A DNA stretch of 5,162 nucleotides from Calditrichaceae bacterium (GCA_030622395.1 JAUXGF010000247.1:1-5162); one strand, 5' to 3'. Shown: positions 1 to 5,162, counted from the first letter of the stretch. Numbers and translations: made by a program. Notes: a model not told the origin generated them from the letters alone.

Positions 1-1052
1 CACTTTTTTTCGCTGCAATCGTCGCCAATAAAAACAGCGACACTGGAATAAGCGTTGGCATGTTTTATCACCAGGTTTTCTTTATTGTTTCTTAAATATT
101 CTTTGGCGTCTACTTCTTTCCCATGGACAATTATTTTTTCATCAATTTTTGTAGTCCAGGGAATTATTTGGCGTACAATATTGAGGTCTTCTTTCAAGTT
201 ATCGGGGAAGACGTCTTCATATTTTTCATCCTTAAACAAAACCATGATGTTTTTTGAATCCACGCGCTTTGTGCAAAACGGATTGACAATTGCCACATCG
301 GCTTTGTCGAGATCAATCGCCATCTGCCAGCTTTTTTCAGCGTATTTTGGCAGTTCATCCCCGGTAAAACGTCTGTAAATTAAATCAATTATTTGTCCAT
401 CCGGTGTTTTTACTTTATTGTCTTCTATTTTAAGCGTATTCGGATCGATTACCCCGCAGTTGTGTCCTTTTGCCTTAATGAAGTCAATTAAAATAGCGTA
501 TTCTCCCTGTATCCTGTCAATTTCATTTTGCCATTGAATAAGATAAATGTTTAATTTATCCTTAACAGGAAAGCCCTTTGCCCCGGCTTGAATTTTGTAA
601 TAGTGCATTAATGTATTGTATACGATTTCCAACCTTGGTATTTGTTCAACATTTTCAGGTTGAAATACATTTATGTATTCAGATTCAAGAAAATAGCTCT
701 CTTCGCTTCCGCCGGGGATTTCACAATTTGATTCTACCATTTTCCAGCCTTTATTTGTAAGAAAAATATCGATCCTTGCCGCCGCCATGTTAATCGGGTA
801 AATATTCAGAGAGCGGATATATTTTTCTAAATCTTCCGGGTAATCCAGTACATGTTGTATTGTAGAATTAACCGGAAAATTTTGAAACACAAATTCTAAT
901 AAATTGGAATAAGCCCTTGTAATGCGGTCCATTTTATTCCAAAATTCATCATCGTAATAAAAAGGCGAAAGACATAACTTAGCGGTTCTGCCTCCATGAG
1001 GATTTAATACTTTAGTGGTTAATTCATAATATTTTTTGTACTTTTTTTCCAC
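1..1052 (-). CDS. Circularly permuted ATP-grasp (DUF404/DUF407-like, glutathionylspermidine synthase-like) protein, C-terminus off window
   Basis: A reading frame on the minus strand stays open from a GTG at 1052 to the left edge, giving 350 residues without a stop. The GTG is preceded by AAGGAG with an 8-base spacer, and an in-frame TAA five codons upstream (1065-1067) leaves no ATG alternative. Landmarks match the circularly permuted ATP-grasp type 2 family: RIDIF followed by VESNCEIPGG (about residues 93-115, family pattern LEDNxRxPSG), DLIYRRF (223-229, the family's D-x-IYRR), IVNPFCTKRVDSK (255-267, like ANAPGxGVADDK), and a nucleotide-loop strand LVIKHANAYSSVAVFIG (327-343). Family members are ATP-dependent carboxylate-amine ligases, some forming peptide or polyamine amides; the substrate here is unknown. 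The usual lysine (K330) is present, but the glycines normally following it are replaced by Ser-Ser. The missing C-terminus should carry further ATP and metal ligands. It is transcribed away from the HAD gene; its downstream partners are outside the window. Family call firm, function open. Confidence 0.82.
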   Translation of the reverse strand, partial: MEKKYKKYYELTTKVLNPHGGRTAKLCLSPFYYDDEFWNKMDRITRAYSNLLEFVFQNFPVNSTIQHVLDYPEDLEKYIRSLNIYPINMAAARIDIFLTNKGWKMVESNCEIPGGSEESYFLESEYINVFQPENVEQIPRLEIVYNTLMHYYKIQAGAKGFPVKDKLNIYLIQWQNEIDRIQGEYAILIDFIKAKGHNCGVIDPNTLKIEDNKVKTPDGQIIDLIYRRFTGDELPKYAEKSWQMAIDLDKADVAIVNPFCTKRVDSKNIMVLFKDEKYEDVFPDNLKEDLNIVRQIIPWTTKIDEKIIVHGKEVDAKEYLRNNKENLVIKHANAYSSVAVFIGDDCSEKK

Positions 1053-1480
1053 AATCCTTTCTCCTTATTTAAAATGCATATTAATAATTTCAATTTTTAA
1101 AATTCCAATCAATCATATATCTTGTCGTGTTTAGGCAAAAGATTTCTCACCAGATCGCTGGGTTCAAAGAAGTATGAAAGTACGGTCATTGATCAATTGG
1201 AATAGAAAATAAATTTAAAATCCGTGCAATTATGAGATTGATAAAACTACGAAGATCATATATTCTATGCAATTATATTAAAAGTCTTTTCAAAAAATAT
1301 TCCATTCTGTACATACTTAAAAATTTTTAATATTTTTTATAGATATTTGAATAAATGAATTTAAGGTTATAACTTTATTTAATCCAGACGGACTAAAGGT
1401 AAAAAAATATTCCCGACAATTTGGGACTATGCAAGAGAATAGAATTAAAAAGCTAACAGCTTTAATTTTGAGGAGACATT
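1053..1480. other. Divergent AT-rich intergenic region, no gene seen
   Basis: This 428-base gap separates the minus-strand ATP-grasp gene from the plus-strand HAD gene, so promoters for both should lie here. No open frame in it looks coding. Weak sigma-70-like candidates exist. For the HAD gene, TTGAAT (1347-1352) and TATAAC (1368-1373) are only 15 bases apart. For the ATP-grasp gene, minus-strand TTGCCT (1133-1138) and TATGAT (1112-1117) are also 15 apart. Both spacings are short, so neither is called as a promoter. Positions 1138-1195 look like a decayed intergenic repeat, listed separately. Confidence 0.6.
1138..1195 (-). repeat. Decayed fragment of an interspersed repeat
   Basis: AAAGATTTCTCACC at 1138-1151 is the exact 14-base reverse complement of GGTGAGAAATCTTT at 2395-2408, inside the inverted-repeat element at 2349-2491. 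The next bases, through a GGTTCAAAG stretch to GGTCATT near 1190, look like a degraded form of the ...TCGAAATGACA arm of such elements. The match beyond 14 bases is my inference, and the boundaries are approximate. Confidence 0.45.
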
Positions 1481-2122
1481 TTGAGAAAGAAAGGAATTTT
1501 GTTCGATTTTGACGGTGTGACGGTTAAAAGCATGGAACAGCATTTTGAAGCGTGGCAGGAAGCGTTTGCCGAAAAAGGCGTCGAAATTTCCAAAGATGAA
1601 TTTTTTATTCTTGAAGGTCAGGGTATTAAAAAAGTAGCCCATATTTTAGGCGAACATCACGGATTAGATAAAGAAGCTATCATGGAAGTGATGGATCGTA
1701 AAGTAAACTATTACAATCAGTTTATGACTATCGAGTTTTATGAATATTTTAATGAGATGCTAAAATCATTTAAAGAAAAAGAATTGCCTATGGGGGTTGT
1801 TACCGGGGGTTCACGAAGCAGGGTTCAAAAAATAATAGAGGAATATTTTAATAATGATTTTACTTGTTTGGTTACGGTTGATGATGTAAAAAGGGGCAAG
1901 CCGTTTCCCGATCCATTTTTAAGGGGCGCTGAAATGTTAGGAATCCCTGCGCAGGATTGTATTGTTATTGAAAATGCGCCTATGGGAATAGAAGGCGCTG
2001 TTAAAGCGGGTATGACGGTTATAGCCGTCACTACAACCCTGACTGCAAAGGATTTGCATCAAGCCAATTATATTGCCGCTGATTTTAAGGAGGTTGAACG
2101 AATTGTATACTCTCTGATCTAA
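1481..2122 (+). CDS. HAD-superfamily hydrolase, beta-phosphoglucomutase/phosphatase-like (subfamily IA with C1 cap)
   Basis: This complete 213-residue protein has all four HAD motifs. Motif I is FDFDGV with nucleophile D9 and acid/base D11. Motif II is VVTGGSR with T108. Motif III is RGKPFPDPF with K140. Motif IV is VIENAPMGIEGA, with E164 as the likely magnesium-binding acid. Residues of about 15-85 form the helical C1 cap that selects substrate. The family hydrolyses or isomerises small phosphorylated metabolites (sugar phosphates, phosphoglycolate, beta-glucose 1-phosphate) in the cytoplasm; the substrate cannot be read from sequence. Length is normal for the family. The start is TTG at 1481, with AGGAG at 1471-1475 and a 5-base spacer; an in-frame TGA at 1469-1471 rules out any upstream ATG. 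Position 16 is lysine where relatives commonly have aspartate (V-D-S after motif I). The 435-base gap to queD argues against an operon with it. The family is very secure, the exact activity is not. Confidence 0.92.
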   Translation: MRKKGILFDFDGVTVKSMEQHFEAWQEAFAEKGVEISKDEFFILEGQGIKKVAHILGEHHGLDKEAIMEVMDRKVNYYNQFMTIEFYEYFNEMLKSFKEKELPMGVVTGGSRSRVQKIIEEYFNNDFTCLVTVDDVKRGKPFPDPFLRGAEMLGIPAQDCIVIENAPMGIEGAVKAGMTVIAVTTTLTAKDLHQANYIAADFKEVERIVYSLI

Positions 2123-2141
2123 GCTTTATATAGGAAAAGCT
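2122..2141 (+). terminator. Weak hairpin just after the HAD stop codon
   Basis: AGCTTT (2122-2127) and AAAGCT (2136-2141) can pair in a 6-base stem with an 8-base loop. The following sequence, CGGATTTTGATG, has only a short T run. The position right after the stop codon suits a terminator, but the stem is AT-rich and the U-tract poor. Confidence 0.22.
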
Positions 2142-2186
2142 CGGATTTTGATGTAAAATATTTTTGGTTATATTTGGAATAGCGCA

Positions 2187-2279
2187 AACCCACCCCTGCT
2201 TGCATCGCGATACTTCGGGGTAACCCCTCCCAAGAGGGGCATTGCTTATTCCCCTCTTGGGAGGGGCTAGGGGTGGGTT
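2187..2279. repeat. GC-rich nested inverted-repeat element (AACCCACCCCT ends)
   Basis: The element is bounded by a perfect 11-base inverted repeat, AACCCACCCCT (2187-2197) and AGGGGTGGGTT (2269-2279). Inside it lies a perfect 16-base inverted repeat, CCCCTCCCAAGAGGGG (2224-2239) and CCCCTCTTGGGAGGGG (2251-2266), with an 11-base loop. Each 16-base arm is itself partly self-complementary. A further GGGG/CCCC pairing at 2217-2227 overlaps the left arm and allows alternative folds. It contains no coding frame. The layout resembles a small non-autonomous interspersed element; I recall similar AACCCACCCCT...CCCTCCCAAGAGGGG sequences between genes in several bacterial groups, but copy number here is unknown. 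It could also stop transcription after the HAD gene on either strand. Confidence 0.75.
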
Positions 2280-2348
2280 AAAGTCTGTAGTAATATTTCA
2301 TACATAACCTAAGAAACTAATTTGTGTCTGAATGATAAAGCGCTTTTT

Positions 2349-2491
2349 TGTCATTTCGAATCCTGATTTATCGCCGCGCCTGCCGGCGGGCAGGGGTGAG
2401 AAATCTTTAACTTCAATATTTATAACGATAAATCCCGATTCTCGGGACGCTCCGCTTCCTGCCCCCGCCAGTGGCGGGCGGCGAAATGACA
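2349..2491. repeat. Composite inverted-repeat element (TGTCATTTCG ends), upstream of queD
   Basis: The ends are a perfect 10-base inverted repeat, TGTCATTTCG (2349-2358) and CGAAATGACA (2482-2491). Within it are a 9-base inverted repeat, GATTTATCG (2365-2373) with CGATAAATC (2426-2434), and three compact hairpins. These are CCTGCC/GGCAGG (2379-2394, loop GGCG), TCCCGA/TCGGGA (2433-2447, loop TTC) and CCCGCC/GGCGGG (2464-2478, loop AGT). The element is far more GC-rich than the DNA around it and has no coding frame. It looks like a miniature mobile or REP-type element, possibly built from several modules. It ends 66 bases before the queD start, so a queD promoter either lies in the short remaining stretch or is within or upstream of the repeat. 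Confidence 0.72.
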
Positions 2492-2494
2492 GTT

Positions 2495-2523
2495 TTGGTT
2501 AGTTTTCGTTCAGTCACTAATTA
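2495..2523 (+). promoter_or_regulatory. Possible weak sigma-70-type promoter before queD
   Basis: TTGGTT (2495-2500) and TAATTA (2518-2523) are separated by 17 bases, 34 bases before the queD ATG. Both hexamers match the consensus poorly. The -10 candidate sits inside a 10-base palindrome, ACTAATTAGT (2516-2525), which could instead be an operator or chance. I see no preQ1 riboswitch in this leader. Confidence 0.2.
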
Positions 2524-2557
2524 GTCATTTTAAAAAAAAAGGAAAGCTGGAAAAACA

Positions 2558-2923
2558 ATGTATAACTTATCAATAGAAACCATGCTGTCCGCCGCGCATT
2601 TACTGCGAAATTATGAAGGCGCCTGCTCACGTTTGCACGGACACAATTGGAAAATAAAGGTTGAAGTGAGCGCTGATAAATTAAATGAAGCTGGCATGAC
2701 AATCGACTTTAAAGATTTAGAGGATATTTCCAATAAGGTGATCGGTAAATTTGATCATCAATATTTTAATGAAATTGCGCCTTTTGATAAAATAAATCCC
2801 ACGGCTGAAAATCTTGCCCGGTATTTTTACAGGGAAATAGCAAAACTATTGCCGGAAAATATAAATATGTCGAAAATTAGTCTATGGGAAACGAAAAATT
2901 ATCTGGTTGAATATAGTGAATAA
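2558..2923 (+). CDS. queD: 6-carboxytetrahydropterin synthase QueD
   Basis: This 121-residue protein of the 6-pyruvoyltetrahydropterin synthase/QueD family has the normal bacterial QueD length. QueD converts 7,8-dihydroneopterin triphosphate to 6-carboxy-5,6,7,8-tetrahydropterin, the second step from GTP towards preQ0, in the cytoplasm. The zinc ligands are H14 (SAAHLL) and H27 and H29 (LHGHNW). The catalytic cysteine C23 sits four residues before H27, as in E. coli QueD. The D66-H67 pair (KFDHQYFNE), the PTAEN motif (81-85) and the pterin-anchoring E111 (WET) are all present, so the enzyme should be active. The ATG at 2558 follows a purine-rich AAAGGAAAGCTGG stretch; the core GGAA is about 13 bases upstream, a loose Shine-Dalgarno. 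queE begins one base after the stop codon, implying co-transcription. The family is highly secure; QueD rather than PTPS is supported by the three que genes beside it. Confidence 0.96.
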   Translation: MYNLSIETMLSAAHLLRNYEGACSRLHGHNWKIKVEVSADKLNEAGMTIDFKDLEDISNKVIGKFDHQYFNEIAPFDKINPTAENLARYFYREIAKLLPENINMSKISLWETKNYLVEYSE

Positions 2924-2924
2924 T

Positions 2925-3587
2925 ATGACTGCTGCGGATAATAATTTAACATTAAAAATTAATGAGATTTTTTACAGTATTCAGGGTGAATCCAGTTACG
3001 CCGGGCTGCCCTGTGTTTTTGTCCGTTTAACTTATTGTGATTTATACTGTAATTATTGCGATACGGAATATGCCTTCTTTGAAGGGCAGGATATGAGTTT
3101 TCAGGAAATTGTAAAAAAAGTAAAAAGCTATAACTGCAATTTGGTTGAGATCACCGGTGGCGAACCGCTTATCCAGGATAATGTAATTCCATTTATGAAG
3201 CTGCTTTGTGATCAGCGTTGTCAAGTTTTGATTGAAACGGCGGGGCATATTGATATCGGCAAAATTGATCCTCGTGTGGTACGCATAATGGATATCAAAT
3301 GTCCATCCAGCGGAGTATCTGAGAAAAATCGCTGGGAAAATATTACTGAGTTGAAGGATAAGGATGAGGTAAAGTTTGTTATCGGCAGCCGCGATGATTA
3401 TCAGTGGGCAAAGGAAGTTTTAAACAAATATAATCTAAGCGGCAGGTGTACGGTTTTAATGTCGCCGGTTTTTGATAGGATAAAGTTATCCGATTTAGCT
3501 GAATGGATTTTGGCAGATCAATTAAATGTGCGCTTCCAGCCGCAGATTCAAAAATTCATTTGGCGGGCGGATAAACGGGGAGTGTAG
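2925..3587 (+). CDS. queE: 7-carboxy-7-deazaguanine synthase QueE (radical SAM)
   Basis: QueE uses S-adenosylmethionine, an iron-sulfur cluster and magnesium to contract 6-carboxytetrahydropterin to 7-carboxy-7-deazaguanine. Numbered from the ATG at 2925 (220 residues), the protein opens with the family signature INEIFYSIQGES (Q20-G21-E22). The cluster motif is C38-x3-C42-x2-C45 followed by D46-T47, the canonical CxxxCxxC spacing. Then come GGEP (79-82), ETAGH (105-109), the substrate-binding DIKCPSSG (124-131), and a C-terminal RFQPQIQKF...RGV ending typical of QueE. The frame extends upstream to a GTG (2916) and TTG (2907) inside queD. I prefer ATG 2925, one base past the queD TAA, because homology begins well after it. 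No strong Shine-Dalgarno is visible, so translation is probably coupled to queD. The long repeat-filled gap to queF begins right after its stop. Confidence 0.95.
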   Translation: MTAADNNLTLKINEIFYSIQGESSYAGLPCVFVRLTYCDLYCNYCDTEYAFFEGQDMSFQEIVKKVKSYNCNLVEITGGEPLIQDNVIPFMKLLCDQRCQVLIETAGHIDIGKIDPRVVRIMDIKCPSSGVSEKNRWENITELKDKDEVKFVIGSRDDYQWAKEVLNKYNLSGRCTVLMSPVFDRIKLSDLAEWILADQLNVRFQPQIQKFIWRADKRGV

Positions 3588-3600
3588 AAAAAGGTACTGA

Positions 3601-3828
3601 ATGAAGAAGGGAGTAATGAAGAAATGAATTAATGAATTAATGAATTATTGAATTGATGGAATGTTAAAGAATTGTATTAATGGAGTACTGGAGTATTGGA
3701 GTGATGTTTTATAGAAGAAGAATGGATTATTGGAATGTCTGCGATAGTGATAGGAATATAACCATTTAACCATTCAGCCATTTAAGCATTAATCCATCAT
3801 TCCAATATTCCATTATTCCAATTCTTCA
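3601..3828. repeat. Degenerate short-repeat and inverted-repeat block between queE and queF
   Basis: The 280-base queE-queF gap is almost filled by low-complexity sequence. Three perfect tandem copies of ATGAATTA run 3624-3647 and degrade into TTGAATTG/ATGGAATG variants. A set of TGGAGTA/TGGAGTATTGGAGTG units follows near 3680-3706. From 3761 the composition flips to the complementary pattern (ACCATT, CCATTT, ATTCCA units) up to 3828. The best-defined fold-back is a 17-base arm at 3721-3737 pairing with 3798-3814, 16 of 17 positions complementary, around a 60-base centre. There is no coding frame of note. The two halves behave as an imperfect long inverted repeat, so a transcript through the cluster would carry a sizeable hairpin. 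It may be a slippage-grown repeat or a degraded mobile element. Confidence 0.65.
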
Positions 3829-3867
3829 GCTAAACGATTACAAAAAATAAGAAGGTGGGAAATTTAT

Positions 3868-4227
3868 ATGGCAGAATTAGAAGTTTTTGAAAATCAATAT
3901 CCGGATAGAGATTATTATATCCAGCATGTTAATGAAGAATTTACATCGCTTTGTCCTAAAACAGGTTTACCGGATTTCGCAAAAATAACAATTAATTATA
4001 TACCGGATAAATTATGTTTGGAACTAAAAGCTTTGAAGTATTACTTTTTAGATTTTCGCAACAAGGGCATATTTTATGAAGCGGTAATCAATCAAATTTT
4101 AGATGATTTGGTTAAAGCCTGCCAGCCGCGCTACATGGAAGTTAGGGGTGAATTTACAACCCGCGGCGGTATTAATTCTACTGTTACAGCGATGCACGAT
4201 CCTCAAAAACGGGGCGGGTTTAAATGA
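3868..4227 (+). CDS. queF: NADPH-dependent 7-cyano-7-deazaguanine reductase QueF (unimodular type)
   Basis: QueF reduces the nitrile of preQ0 to the aminomethyl of preQ1 with two NADPH, the step that commits the pathway to tRNA queuosine. The protein is 119 residues, the short single-domain (YkvM/B. subtilis-like) type of the tunnelling (T-fold) family. The nucleophile C29 lies in FTSLCPKTGLPDFA with the proton-transfer D36 seven residues on. The QueF signature E-L-K-A-L-K-Y-Y spans 52-59, followed by FRNKG (63-67), E71 and a C-terminal FTTRGGI (96-102). Tyr70 sits where B. subtilis QueF has His96 next to its substrate-binding Glu97. The ATG at 3868 has a good ribosome binding site, GAAGGTGG at 3851-3858, spacer 9. 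Its stop overlaps the queC start (ATGA, 4 bases), indicating coupled translation. The good RBS fits re-initiation, or a separate promoter, after the repeat block. Confidence 0.95.
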   Translation: MAELEVFENQYPDRDYYIQHVNEEFTSLCPKTGLPDFAKITINYIPDKLCLELKALKYYFLDFRNKGIFYEAVINQILDDLVKACQPRYMEVRGEFTTRGGINSTVTAMHDPQKRGGFK

Positions 4228-4916
4228 GCAAAGAAAAGGCTGTTATATTAGTTTCAGGAGGATTGGATAGCTGCGTAACAGCGGCTGTCGCTAATGAAGA
4301 TTTTGATTTAGCGTTATTACATTTGAATTACGGTCAACGCACTGAAACACGGGAATTAAAAGCATTTTACGACATTGCCGGTCACTATAAAGTAAAAGAA
4401 CGATTGGTTGTCGACGTCTCCTATTTTAAACAAATTGGTGGTTCAAGTTTGACCGATGAAAGCATTGAAGTAAGCCTCGCTGATCCGGATTCAAAAAAAA
4501 TTCCCGATAGTTATGTTCCGTTTCGTAACGCAAATATATTGTCGATTGCTGTGAGCTGGGCGGAGGTAATCCACGCTTCAAAAATATTTATCGGCGCTGT
4601 GGAAGAGGATTCATCCGGTTATCCTGATTGCCGGGAAAATTTTTTTAAAGCCTTTAACCGCGCCGTTGACTTGGGTACAAAACCAGAGACACATATTGAG
4701 ATCGTAACTCCGGTTATTTCAATGAAAAAATGGGAGATTGTAAAAAAGGGTATTGAGCTTAATGCGCCTTTGGATAAAACCTGGTCTTGCTATCAAAATG
4801 AAGACGCCGCCTGCGGGGTTTGTGATAGCTGCGCATTGCGTTTGCGGGGATTTCAAAAAATTGGTCTAAAAGATCCAATAAAATACAAGATAAGACCGAA
4901 GTACTTAGGAGCTTAG
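4224..4916 (+). CDS. queC: 7-cyano-7-deazaguanine (preQ0) synthase QueC
   Basis: QueC uses ATP and ammonia to convert 7-carboxy-7-deazaguanine to preQ0 through an adenylated amide intermediate. The 230-residue length is typical. It begins with the PP-loop ATP pyrophosphatase motif SGGLDS (11-16), followed by HLNYGQR (33-39), VPFRN (98-102) and the substrate-binding GAVEEDSSGYPDCR (124-137). Four C-terminal cysteines, C189, C197, C200 and C203 (WSCYQNEDAACGVCDSC), form the structural zinc site. No key residue is missing. The ATG at 4224 overlaps the queF stop as ATGA, with a G-rich GGGGCGGG (4211-4218) upstream acting as ribosome binding site. Placing QueC after QueF puts it out of reaction order: QueC makes the substrate of QueF. 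It is the last gene of the cluster; a hairpin follows its stop by 12 bases. Confidence 0.97.
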   Translation: MSKEKAVILVSGGLDSCVTAAVANEDFDLALLHLNYGQRTETRELKAFYDIAGHYKVKERLVVDVSYFKQIGGSSLTDESIEVSLADPDSKKIPDSYVPFRNANILSIAVSWAEVIHASKIFIGAVEEDSSGYPDCRENFFKAFNRAVDLGTKPETHIEIVTPVISMKKWEIVKKGIELNAPLDKTWSCYQNEDAACGVCDSCALRLRGFQKIGLKDPIKYKIRPKYLGA

Positions 4917-4927
4917 GGGAGCGATAT

Positions 4928-4953
4928 CGATCCCGATAAATAAATCGGGATTG
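4928..4953 (+). terminator. Hairpin after queC, possible intrinsic terminator
   Basis: TCCCGAT (4931-4937) and ATCGGGA (4944-4950) form a perfect 7-base stem with an AAATAA loop. Flanking bases extend the stem to about 10 pairs (4928-4937 with 4944-4953, one G-U). The downstream tract TTGATATTTT is only moderately U-rich, so termination strength is uncertain. The same TCCCGA/TCGGGA module occurs at 2433-2447 inside an intergenic repeat, so this could equally be a repeat fragment that serves as terminator. Confidence 0.5.
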
Positions 4954-4995
4954 TTGATATTTTAAGTAGGAAGTAGGCGCTTATGAGTTTTCTTG

Positions 4996-5162
4996 TATCA
5001 GAATTAAGCGTAGCGGTCTCTGATAGGAGGGAGAAACTATGGTTCACAAACGTTAAGCTGGATAATTCTTTAGTCCCGGCGGGACGAAATGTTTGTAGGA
5101 AAAAATATCCCTTCCAAATGGGAAGCCCCATTCCCACAGGGAGGCTGCGCCCGGGCGGTATG
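4996..5162. repeat. Hairpin-rich repeat-like tail, continues past window
   Basis: This stretch has several short inverted repeats in a row: TATCAGA/TCTGATA (4996-5002, 5019-5025), GTCCC/GGGAC (5073-5085, loop GGC), CTTCC/GGAAG (5111-5125, loop AAATG) and the palindrome CGCCCGGGCG (5148-5157). The run GTCCCGGCGGGACGAAATG and the TTTGTAGGAAAAA after it resemble an intergenic repeat I recall from other environmental genomes. A frame from ATG 4983 is open to the edge (60 codons), but its translation has no recognisable domain and runs through the hairpins, so I do not call a gene. The right boundary is unknown. Confidence 0.45.

Noticed and set aside
55..760. Plus-strand open frames at 55-378 and 578-760
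   Set aside because: They lie antisense within the ATP-grasp gene, whose minus-strand translation has clear family motifs.
1445..2031. Minus-strand open frames opposite the HAD gene
   Set aside because: Antisense shadows of a gene with all four HAD motifs.
2492..2557. preQ1 riboswitch upstream of queD (also looked for at 3588-3867)
   Set aside because: No short C-rich stem followed by an A-rich tail (preQ1-I) and no preQ1-II-like pattern could be found by eye; a covariance-model search would settle it.
2907..2924. Upstream TTG (2907) or GTG (2916) start for queE inside queD
   Set aside because: The frame is open there, but ATG 2925 directly after the queD stop is the better start and family homology begins later.
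3601..3828. CRISPR array
   Set aside because: The repeats are short (about 8 bases), degenerate and contiguous, with no regular unique spacers.
2558..4916. Phage or island-type 7-deazaguanine DNA modification (dpd) cluster
   Set aside because: No DpdA/DpdB or restriction-type gene is present, and QueF indicates the preQ1 branch to tRNA queuosine.
4913..5137. Minus-strand 74-codon open frame opposite the tail
   Set aside because: No recognisable domain, and it crosses several hairpins and the queC terminator candidate.

Overview
The window is AT-rich bacterial chromosome with ordinary, well-conserved metabolic genes. They are separated by unusually repeat-laden intergenic stretches. The strongest content is a queuosine-precursor (preQ0/preQ1) cluster on the + strand in the order queD, queE, queF, queC. 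The source organism cannot be fixed from this sequence. Clear Shine-Dalgarno sequences, GTG/TTG starts and GC-rich mobile-looking repeats (TGTCATTTCG, AACCCACCCC and TCCCGA/TCGGGA types) in an AT-rich background remind me of environmental FCB-group genomes such as Ignavibacteria, Calditrichota or KSB1-like lineages. That is an impression from memory, not a result.

Layout. Positions 1-1052 (minus strand) hold the N-terminal 350 residues of a circularly permuted ATP-grasp ligase-like protein; its C-terminus lies beyond the left edge. A divergent AT-rich gap (1053-1480) follows, with a decayed fragment of a repeat seen again near 2400. A complete HAD-superfamily phosphatase/phosphomutase-like gene occupies 1481-2122, starting at TTG. 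The next gap (2123-2557) carries two separate nested inverted-repeat elements, at 2187-2279 and 2349-2491. The que cluster runs from 2558 to 4916. queD and queE are one base apart, and queF and queC overlap by four bases, but the two pairs are split by 280 bases of degenerate short repeats that can fold back on themselves. After queC comes a hairpin that may be a terminator, then a hairpin-rich, repeat-like tail to the right edge with no convincing gene.

Function. QueD makes 6-carboxytetrahydropterin from dihydroneopterin triphosphate, QueE (radical SAM) contracts it to 7-carboxy-7-deazaguanine, QueC converts that to preQ0 with ammonia and ATP, and QueF reduces preQ0 to preQ1 with NADPH. PreQ1 is then exchanged into tRNA by Tgt. 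FolE (first step), Tgt, QueA and QueG/QueH are not in the window and must be encoded elsewhere if the pathway is complete. QueF points to tRNA queuosine rather than archaeosine or phage-type DNA modification. I see no preQ1 riboswitch. The ATP-grasp and HAD genes have no visible functional link to the que cluster.

I found no convincing new multi-gene system. The items worth a second look are the repeat elements, the repeat block inside the que cluster, and a few departures from family motifs in QueF, the HAD protein and the ATP-grasp protein.
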